Shown here: positions 1 to 4,505 of the stretch, one piece after another | How positions within the stretch are numbered: position 1 is the stretch's first letter | Layout of the letters: every line of letters starts with the position of its first letter | Origin: Candidatus Martarchaeota archaeon | Lineage (GTDB): Archaea > Micrarchaeota > Micrarchaeia > Micrarchaeales > Micrarchaeaceae | Length of the DNA stretch: 5,002 bases | Assembly: GCA_023485745.1 (NCBI GenBank) | Contig: JAMCZL010000010.1 | Span: forward strand, 1-5,002 | Direction: 5' to 3' | The notes under the pieces: model-generated | Told to the model about the DNA's origin: nothing | The model's database searches: none | The model's input: only the letters and a program-made list of their open reading frames with translations | Translations under genes and position numbers: made by a program

Positions 1-167
1 CTCTGGTTGCAATAATACTCTTCGGCGGATCGAAGAAGATACCAGAACTGGCAAGGAGCCTAGGCAGGGCCATGGGTGAATTTAAGAAAGGCCAGAAGGA
101 GATAGAGAAAGAAATTGCTTCAGAGACTAAGCTTGAAGCCGAGGCCGCGAAGGTTCCTGAGCAATAG
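1..167 (+). CDS. tatA: Sec-independent protein translocase subunit TatA (3' part only)
   Basis: Only the last 54 residues are in the window; the start and most of the membrane helix lie upstream. TatA is the small pore-forming or membrane-thinning subunit of the twin-arginine translocase, which exports folded proteins. The visible part begins in the end of the hydrophobic helix (LVAIILF), then has the hallmark FG hinge, followed by the amphipathic helix KKIPELARSLGRAMGEFKKG and a short charged tail rich in Lys, Glu and Ala ending at a TAG codon. This order (helix, FG, K-x-P-E-L-A-R-x-L-G, F-K-K) is the TatA/TatB family signature. The short tail favours TatA over TatB. It lies 41 bases before tatC on the same strand, the usual pairing. 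The family call is strong. Whether it is the organism's only TatA cannot be told. Confidence 0.93.
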   Translation, partial: LVAIILFGGSKKIPELARSLGRAMGEFKKGQKEIEKEIASETKLEAEAAKVPEQ

Positions 168-179
168 GCTGTTCTGGCT

Positions 180-190
180 ATTTATTTTTA
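180..190 (+). promoter_or_regulatory. TATA box of tatC (leaderless promoter)
   Basis: An A/T-only run TTTATTTT (181-188) lies in the gap after tatA. Its centre is 24.5 bases before the ATG at 209, the distance expected if transcription starts at or next to that ATG. No SD-like sequence occurs before the start, which fits a leaderless mRNA. The same spacing is seen for the Rieske gene. It is weaker than the Rieske box because it lacks the central TATA. Confidence 0.55.
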
Positions 191-208
191 TTGCACCAAT
201 AAATTGTG

Positions 209-1015
209 ATGGCAAAAAATAACATTGGAAATGAGGCAGGGTACCATTACCTTGCAATACTTGACGAAGCCAGAGGCAGGATAATAAAGATCTTGGTTCC
301 GTTCCTTGCGCTTTTTTTCTTTACCTTTGCGTTTTCTGCCAGGACAGGGGTCCTGCTTGGCATTAGGATTTATTACCCGTATTTTGATATATTTTCTAGC
401 TTTGGCATAAAAGCGGTTGTCTTCTTGGAATCTTACCTGCTCCCAGGCGGAATGCACATAATAAATGTTAATGCCTTCGACGCTGTGGGCGCATCGGTAA
501 TGACGAGCCTTCTTATCGCACTTTTCATAACAATGCCTTTTATTATTTATGAGGCGTTTATGTTTTCCGCGCCTGCTCTCAGGCGATCTGAACGAAGGGC
601 GCTTAAGATTTTCGTAATACCCGCATTCGTGATGTTTGTCTTTGGCGTGGCATTCTCCTTTTTCATTTTTCTGCCGCTTGTTTTTGGCATCTTCTACGAT
701 TTCATGATTGGAATGCATATAGCGCCGTATCTTGGCGTGCGTTCTTTTATAAATACGGCATTCGCCTTCATGCTTGCCTTCGGAATATCGTTCGAGCTCC
801 CGGTCTTCATGGCAGGGACTTCGTATGCCGGGGTGATTGACAGCAAGGTATACTTTGATAATTGGAGATATGCAGTTGTCGGGTCATTTTTCATAGCCCT
901 GCTCATATCTCCAGGGGCAACTGGTGGGCTCATAGAAGTGGGGCTTGGATTGCTGCTCTCAGGACTTTATGGGATAGGGCTTGCTGCTGCCAAGTTTGCG
1001 GATAGAAAACATTAG
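209..1015 (+). CDS. tatC: Sec-independent protein translocase subunit TatC
   Basis: TatC is the polytopic membrane receptor of the twin-arginine translocase; it binds the RR signal peptide and recruits TatA. The product is 268 residues, slightly longer than E. coli TatC. By eye it has six membrane helices (about 25-43, 95-118, 133-160, 180-202, 221-235, 240-260). Family marks are L-D-E-A-R at 18-22 (the cytoplasmic N-terminal L-x-E-L-R region that contacts signal peptides), F-S-A-P-A-L at 119-124 followed by E128-R-R (matching E. coli F94 and E103), and F-G-I-S-F-E-L-P at 191-198 with E196 matching E. coli E170. The P-P-D motif of the last loop is replaced by S-P-G-A (234-237). I chose ATG 209 over GTG 206 because the TATA box sits 24.5 bases before ATG and no SD is present. 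It follows tatA and precedes a Rieske gene, a likely Tat client. Confidence 0.95.
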   Translation: MAKNNIGNEAGYHYLAILDEARGRIIKILVPFLALFFFTFAFSARTGVLLGIRIYYPYFDIFSSFGIKAVVFLESYLLPGGMHIINVNAFDAVGASVMTSLLIALFITMPFIIYEAFMFSAPALRRSERRALKIFVIPAFVMFVFGVAFSFFIFLPLVFGIFYDFMIGMHIAPYLGVRSFINTAFAFMLAFGISFELPVFMAGTSYAGVIDSKVYFDNWRYAVVGSFFIALLISPGATGGLIEVGLGLLLSGLYGIGLAAAKFADRKH

Positions 1016-1016
1016 G

Positions 1017-1030
1017 TTTTTATAAATTAA
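1017..1030 (+). promoter_or_regulatory. TATA box of the Rieske gene (leaderless promoter)
   Basis: The octamer TTTATAAA (1019-1026) lies directly after the tatC stop inside an A/T-only run. Its centre is 24.5 bases before the ATG at 1047, so transcription should begin at or within a base or two of that ATG, giving a leaderless mRNA. There is no SD sequence before the start. The promoter probably drives Rieske, cytochrome b and the three small genes after it. Confidence 0.75.
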
Positions 1031-1046
1031 ATTAGCAGTATGCCTT

Positions 1047-1886
1047 ATGGGCGATGAAGATTCTGAGGAGATTGATTTTAAAAAGAGGACTTTTATAAAG
1101 GCTCTAGGCGCTTCTTTAGGGGCAATGGCCCTTGGCGGGCTCTCGTTCGAAAACTACGTGACACCTGCTGACCGCAATGTGCCTGTAATGAAATCCTACC
1201 CGGTTAGCGTTCTTGTCGATGGATCTGGGGCGCCGATAGCCTCAAGCAGCATTCCAGGAGCAGACCAGAGCAGCAATTCTTACCCAATAATGGTTTTCAA
1301 CTATCCACTGCAGGATGAACCCAACATTCTCATGAGGATAAATGGGGTAACGATACCTGGAGGGGTTGGATCTGAAGGCAACATAGTGGCGCTTAGCGGC
1401 ATATGCCAGCACCTTGGGTGCGTAGTGCCGCTGCTGGACTACCATACGCACAACAGCATACCGTTTGAAGCGAAACTCATAGGATATAACGAATCAAACT
1501 GGCCTGAATACGGCCTGATCTTCTGCAAATGCCACGGCAGCCAGTATAATCCTGTGAACGGTCCGCAAAATCTTTATAACTCTGGCCCTGCGCCTAGTCC
1601 AGCAAACCATTCTTTGCCGCAGGTTACTCTGTATGTTGATCCGGACGACGATTTTGTGTATGCCTTGGGGATGAATCCGGAAAGTGCAGTCATAAGGACG
1701 CACCTGTATGAACCCGGAGGGGAGGTTCATGGGTCGGAAGTCATGGATGAAAATTTGTCTAATGGGACGGCGCTGCCGCTTTACAATGGAACTACACCCC
1801 TTTCAATTACATCCAAGATAAAGCAGCCAGTTTACAAAAGCATTGTTGCAACAAGCTCGAACGGACCCTGGTCTGGCCTGTACTAG
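1047..1886 (+). CDS. Rieske 2Fe-2S protein of a cytochrome bc-type complex, Tat-type anchor
   Basis: Carries electrons from quinol bound at cytochrome b to a downstream acceptor, on the outer face of the membrane. The 279-residue product starts with an acidic stretch, then a KR-type Tat motif (K13-R-T-F-I-K18) and a hydrophobic, Ala/Gly-rich segment to about residue 34, probably an uncleaved anchor. The cluster boxes are C120-Q-H122-L-G-C125 and C160-K-C162-H163-G-S. Family knowledge gives C120, H122, C162 and H163 as cluster ligands and C125-C160 as the disulfide. The 34-residue insert between the boxes and about 115 residues after box 2 are long compared with mitochondrial forms; archaeal SoxF/SoxL-type proteins are also enlarged. 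G-P-A-P at 180-183 recalls the Pro loop after box 2. Five N-x-S/T sequons lie in the exported part. Cytochrome b follows after 8 bases. Assignment to soxF, soxL or petA is not possible by eye. Confidence 0.95.
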   Translation: MGDEDSEEIDFKKRTFIKALGASLGAMALGGLSFENYVTPADRNVPVMKSYPVSVLVDGSGAPIASSSIPGADQSSNSYPIMVFNYPLQDEPNILMRINGVTIPGGVGSEGNIVALSGICQHLGCVVPLLDYHTHNSIPFEAKLIGYNESNWPEYGLIFCKCHGSQYNPVNGPQNLYNSGPAPSPANHSLPQVTLYVDPDDDFVYALGMNPESAVIRTHLYEPGGEVHGSEVMDENLSNGTALPLYNGTTPLSITSKIKQPVYKSIVATSSNGPWSGLY

Positions 1887-1888
1887 GT
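1885..1888 (+). promoter_or_regulatory. SD-like AGGT before cytochrome b
   Basis: AGGT overlaps the Rieske stop codon (1884-1886) and ends 6 bases before the ATG at 1895. It matches part of the archaeal GGAGGTGATC core. There is no room for a separate promoter in the 8-base gap, so cytochrome b should be translated from the Rieske transcript, probably by coupling. Confidence 0.5.
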
Positions 1889-1894
1889 AGTAGC

Positions 1895-3103
1895 ATGGCG
1901 GATGAGAATTATTTTGATTTTAAAAGGCTTGCAGAGCAGGAAGAGCCCCCGAAGGGATCATTTAACATTGCGTTGCGCGCCATAACAAGAGGGGAATATG
2001 GCATAGATTATTGGACTGGAGGCTTGCTTGCTGCAGCGTTGGTGTACCAGGTAATTTCTGGGATATTCCTTTCGTTCTATTACCAAGCAGGAAATCCTTA
2101 CAATTCTACCATCTTTATAATATCGAAGGTGCCGTTTGGCCTCATGCTCCTTACATCGCACCTTTATATGGCGTATTTTATGGTTGCCCTGCTGTTCGTG
2201 CACATGTTTAGGCAGTATTTTATAGGGGCTTACCGAGGCGCATGGCGTTGGGCGCAGTGGCTCCTAGGCCTTGTGCTGTTCGGGCTTGTTTATTTGATAG
2301 CGACCTTGGGCTACATGCTTTCGTATACATATGTCGGGATACTGGGCCTTCATGTTGGAGAGGTACTGATGCAGAGAAGCATTATAGGCAGGCTATTCCC
2401 TGCCCTGGCAAATTGGCTGATCACAGCGCTTGTAGGAAACGGGACTACAGCGTTGACCTTCCAGCACGTGTTCATAATGCACGTTGCAATACTTACCGGG
2501 CTTGTTTTTCTAGTATTCCCGATACACTTTTATCTTTACGAGCGTTCCGGTCCTTACGAGCCGGCTGGATTGAAAAAGAAAAGGTCGAAGGAGGACTACG
2601 TCCCCTGGTTCCCTACGAACCTGTTTTATACGCTGTTCCTCGCATTTGTTTTAATTGGAATTGTAATGCTTGCATCTGCGCTCGCCCCGCAGCAGCTAGT
2701 ACAGGAATACGGATTTGTAGGCTACAATACGCTGCCGTTCCCGGACTGGTACATGATGCCGATGTACAAGCTTATGGATGTTGGCGGGCTGGGGCTTTCG
2801 ACCGGCGGGGTTCCGCTGCTCGTGGCACTGGGAGGCTTCGTAGTGCTGCTGCCGTTCATAGACAAATACAAGGGAGATGCCCCGCTTGAAAGACCGGCAA
2901 TAACCGCCATTGGCATATTCATAATATTATTTTTTGTTATAATGGCGTTTTGGGGATATATACAGCCAGGGCTTTCGCAGACCAGGCTTTTTACTCTGAT
3001 AATGTTCGCCGGGATTGCATTTGTGGCGTTCGCGGTTACATACGCGATGAAATTTGCAAGGGATGACGTGATCAGAAATGAAATTAAAAATAAAACTGTA
3101 TAG
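1895..3103 (+). CDS. Cytochrome b (fused b6/subunit IV form) of a Rieske/cyt b complex
   Basis: Membrane quinol-oxidising subunit holding two b haems. The 402-residue length covers both the N-terminal (b6-like) and C-terminal (subunit IV-like) halves, with about eight helices (42-62, 81-105, 121-145, 192-213, 243-263, 306-322, 333-353, 364-384). Haem ligands are H89 and H103 in helix B (14 apart) and H196 and H211 in helix D (15 apart). The turn R106-Q-Y-F-I-G and W118 after helix B match the b6 pattern. The Qo-site motif appears as P283-D-W-Y286 in place of PEWY. Helix F ends L-P-F-I-D (319-323) with R-P at 333-334, as in the family's L-P-F-x-D...R-P stretch. The start is fixed by an AGGT 6 bases upstream and the 8-base gap from Rieske. 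Its 3' end overlaps the next gene by 26 bases. SoxN/SoxG/petB cannot be told apart by eye. Confidence 0.95.
   Translation: MADENYFDFKRLAEQEEPPKGSFNIALRAITRGEYGIDYWTGGLLAAALVYQVISGIFLSFYYQAGNPYNSTIFIISKVPFGLMLLTSHLYMAYFMVALLFVHMFRQYFIGAYRGAWRWAQWLLGLVLFGLVYLIATLGYMLSYTYVGILGLHVGEVLMQRSIIGRLFPALANWLITALVGNGTTALTFQHVFIMHVAILTGLVFLVFPIHFYLYERSGPYEPAGLKKKRSKEDYVPWFPTNLFYTLFLAFVLIGIVMLASALAPQQLVQEYGFVGYNTLPFPDWYMMPMYKLMDVGGLGLSTGGVPLLVALGGFVVLLPFIDKYKGDAPLERPAITAIGIFIILFFVIMAFWGYIQPGLSQTRLFTLIMFAGIAFVAFAVTYAMKFARDDVIRNEIKNKTV
3068..3073 (+). promoter_or_regulatory. SD GTGATC inside the cytochrome b 3' end
   Basis: GTGATC is an exact match to the 3' half of the archaeal GGAGGTGATC core and ends 4 bases before the ATG at 3078. 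It lies within the cytochrome b coding sequence. It is the best support that the small overlapping reading frame after it is truly translated. Confidence 0.65.
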
Positions 3104-3260
3104 CATTGTATTGGTTCAACTTGCCATTGCGGTAATCATGTGGTACGTTTCTTTGGATAATCCGATAGGATACCAGCAGATGTGGGCGGCCATGTTCGGG
3201 GTTGAGTTAATTCTTGCATCGGCGATTTTGTATGGAGCAATGAAACAGTTTATGAGGTAA
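3078..3260 (+). CDS. Small two-helix membrane protein (60 aa), unknown; candidate bc-complex subunit
   Basis: I do not recognise this protein. It has a basic start (M-K-L-K-I-K-L), a first hydrophobic helix at about 7-25, a polar turn around S25-L-D-N-P-I-G, a second helix at about 36-55, and a basic end (K56 to R60). By the positive-inside rule both ends should be cytoplasmic. It has no cysteine and no histidine, so it cannot itself hold haem through His or an Fe-S cluster. The start overlaps the cytochrome b end by 26 bases and is preceded by GTGATC at a 4-base distance, so translation is probably coupled. The position directly after cytochrome b suggests a small structural subunit of that complex; this is inference. 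A chance frame is unlikely given the SD, the clean two-helix pattern and the abutting next gene. Confidence 0.72.
   Translation: MKLKIKLYSIVLVQLAIAVIMWYVSLDNPIGYQQMWAAMFGVELILASAILYGAMKQFMR
3254..3258 (+). promoter_or_regulatory. SD GAGGT before the 112-aa membrane protein
   Basis: GAGGT (in the context GAGGTAAT) lies in the last codons of the 60-residue gene, whose stop TAA is 3258-3260. It ends 3 bases before ATG 3262 and 6 bases before ATG 3265. The 6-base spacing favours the second ATG as the true start of the next gene. Confidence 0.6.
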
Positions 3261-3261
3261 T

Positions 3262-3600
3262 ATGATGGGAAGATTTACGAAGCTTTATTACTTGTCGATG
3301 CTTATATACGCCTTCGGCGCGGTGTTCTTTGTTCTGTATTCGCTTATAGTAATGCCGGTAGCAGAATATTACCATGAAGATGTAGCGCAGATGGTTTCTC
3401 CGGTGTTTGGCAATTACTCTGCTTTCCTCGGACACCTATTCTTAGCCTCTATTGCCGTAGTCACCGTTTCGCTGCTGGTCTTTGCCATCTCAATGATATT
3501 TGCAAGGAAAGACAGGGTTATACTTTCCAGACGGACAATGATGCTGCCTGTAATCATGTATGCGGTGGCGTATTTGCTTCTTGCAGGTAGTTCCATATGA
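3262..3600 (+). CDS. Three-helix membrane protein (112 aa), unknown; candidate bc-complex subunit
   Basis: I do not recognise a family. Three hydrophobic helices are visible: about 9-31, 55-80 and 93-109. Between helix 1 and 2 is an exposed stretch with acidic and aromatic residues (V32 to Y52, with A-E-Y-Y-H-E-D), and between helix 2 and 3 a basic loop (A81-R-K-D-R to S89-R-R). The positive-inside rule puts the basic loop and the N-terminus (R4, K7) in the cytoplasm, so the acidic loop would face outside, the side where Rieske works. There are no cysteines; H38 and H58 are the only histidines, too few and too scattered to argue for haem. The first or second of two adjacent ATGs may be the start; SD spacing favours 3265. 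It begins one base after the preceding stop and overlaps the next start as ATGA. Role in the bc-type complex is inferred only from position. Confidence 0.75.
   Translation: MMGRFTKLYYLSMLIYAFGAVFFVLYSLIVMPVAEYYHEDVAQMVSPVFGNYSAFLGHLFLASIAVVTVSLLVFAISMIFARKDRVILSRRTMMLPVIMYAVAYLLLAGSSI
3585..3588 (+). promoter_or_regulatory. SD-like AGGT before the 68-aa membrane protein
   Basis: AGGT lies within the 3' end of the 112-residue gene and ends 8 bases before the ATG at 3597. With the ATGA stop/start overlap it points to translational coupling rather than a separate transcript. Confidence 0.45.
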
Positions 3601-3803
3601 AACTCGAAAAAAATATCAATATGGTGATTCCGCTTGGGCTGATACTGATAGTCTTGGGGGCAATTGCATTTCTTTTCTATGGCGCTTTTCCCTCAATAAA
3701 TTCGCAGGTTGGATCGCACCAGATTTCAAGCTGGCTCGCCGTGTTCCTTGTATTTATAGGGCTTTTGCTTGTAGTTTATGGAATGTCAAGCAAAAACGTT
3801 TAG
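3597..3803 (+). CDS. Small two-helix membrane protein (68 aa), unknown; last gene of the operon
   Basis: I do not recognise this protein. It has a short charged start (M-K-L-E-K), a hydrophobic helix at about 9-31, an exposed loop of roughly a dozen polar residues (F31-P-S-I-N-S-Q-V-G-S-H-Q), a second helix at about 45-62, and a short tail with one lysine. There is no cysteine and a single histidine (H41, in the loop). The start codon overlaps the stop of the gene before it as ATGA, and AGGT lies 8 bases upstream. The stop TAG (3801-3803) overlaps the stop of the convergent gene. Similar size and layout to the 60-residue gene suggest a second small structural subunit, but sequence similarity between the two is not evident by eye. 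It could also be a small membrane protein unrelated to respiration that shares the transcript. Confidence 0.7.
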   Translation: MKLEKNINMVIPLGLILIVLGAIAFLFYGAFPSINSQVGSHQISSWLAVFLVFIGLLLVVYGMSSKNV

Positions 3804-4444
3804 GGCGCTTTGAGTAGATGCGGACCTACAGCAGCCCCGCCTATGAAGAGGGCAAGCGCGCTCCCGAGGAGCAGGAATATCCAGAACAGCATAGTCATGA
3901 GCAGCTGCGGATTTGTCATTTTGGCGCCTCCAGCCCTTGTTATCTTCTTTACTATAAGCGCAAAGGGATAGCTGAATACGCCGGCAAGCCCGAAGGATGT
4001 GTATAGTCCGAGAACTGCAAGCGGTTCTGTTGAGAGGCTAAGGGAGTACGCAGTAGCCCCGTACAGTATTGCAATAAATCCGAATATGAGCGCGAACAGG
4101 CCTATGTATTCCAGTTCGAACGTATTCTTTTTAAGCAAGGCGTATGCCAGGCTCAGTATAAGAACGTTGAATAGTGCGAATATGTCGTAGTACAGTATGT
4201 TGTAGCTGCCTGGAAGCGGCCATGCAAACTGCCCGTAGAGCGCAGTAATAAGACCGTACAGCCCCAAAAAGCCGAGCGGTATTGCGCTGTTGGACATTTC
4301 TGAGATTATGTCAGGAACAGCTGGGGAGAGCTTCTTTCCCGCTTTTCTGAATATAAAGTATGCTTTTGCCGTGCCGTAAAGCAGCAGCAGCCCGGTTATG
4401 CCGGTTGTGAAAAGCTGTGATGTTAGCAGGTCTACAAATACCAT
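3800..4444 (-). CDS. Six-helix membrane protein, probable DUF981 family, function unknown
   Basis: The 214-residue product has about six hydrophobic helices (8-30, 52-72, 85-104, 112-134, 140-166, 180-206). The most distinctive stretch is L-Y-G-Q-F-A-W-P-L-P-G-S-Y-N-I-L (69-84) followed by Y85-Y-D87, rich in aromatic and turn residues, which fits my memory of archaeal DUF981 proteins; that family has no established function as far as I know. Further marks are Y-G-A-T-A-Y (128-133), S-T-E-P-L-A (138-143) and F-G-L-A-G-V-F-S-Y-P (151-160), likely conserved Gly/Tyr/Pro positions. Basic residues cluster at 33-38 and 166-170, which would be cytoplasmic loops. No cysteine is present. It runs against the respiratory operon and its stop TAA (3800-3802) overlaps that operon's last stop. 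It has its own TATA box, so it need not be co-transcribed with the upstream NAMPT gene. The gene call is firm; the family name is moderate. Confidence 0.8.
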   Translation of the reverse strand: MVFVDLLTSQLFTTGITGLLLLYGTAKAYFIFRKAGKKLSPAVPDIISEMSNSAIPLGFLGLYGLITALYGQFAWPLPGSYNILYYDIFALFNVLILSLAYALLKKNTFELEYIGLFALIFGFIAILYGATAYSLSLSTEPLAVLGLYTSFGLAGVFSYPFALIVKKITRAGGAKMTNPQLLMTMLFWIFLLLGSALALFIGGAAVGPHLLKAP

Positions 4445-4471
4445 ATTATCATATGCCTATCACTTGAAAAC

Positions 4472-4479
4472 TTTATAAA
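4472..4479 (-). promoter_or_regulatory. TATA box before the DUF981-like gene
   Basis: The octamer TTTATAAA lies in the 61-base gap between the NAMPT-type gene and the DUF981-like gene and is identical to the Rieske box. Its centre is 31.5 bases before the ATG at 4444, predicting a start near 4450-4452 and a leader of about 6-8 bases. The octamer is its own reverse complement, so direction is assigned from the gene it faces. The flank on the upstream side (GCAAACA) is plausible as a TFB-binding element. Confidence 0.6.
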
Positions 4480-4505
4480 TGTTTGCAGCAGCATGGCTGG
4501 AATGT

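Noticed and set aside
206..208. GTG at 206 as the tatC start
   Set aside because: The adjacent ATG at 209 fits the leaderless spacing seen at the Rieske gene, and nothing favours the GTG.
188..718. A 176-residue open frame on the - strand over tatC
   Set aside because: Antisense shadow of tatC; Lys/Arg/His-rich composition results from complementing hydrophobic codons.
1040..1057. An ATG at 1040 as an upstream start or short upstream frame before Rieske
   Set aside because: It is out of frame, stops after five codons, and lies only 17.5 bases from the TATA centre, so it is upstream of the predicted transcription start.
2242..2889. A 215-residue open frame on the + strand inside cytochrome b
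   Set aside because: It lies in another frame of a certain cytochrome b gene, is rich in Cys and Arg with no domain pattern, and has no SD.
4459..4463. GTGAT on the - strand as an SD for the DUF981-like gene
   Set aside because: It is 14 bases from the ATG and lies upstream of the predicted transcription start, so it would not be in the mRNA.
4484..4499. A short inverted repeat (CAGC-ATG-GCTG) as a terminator after the NAMPT-type gene
   Set aside because: The stem is four pairs with a three-base loop and has no following T run; too weak to call.
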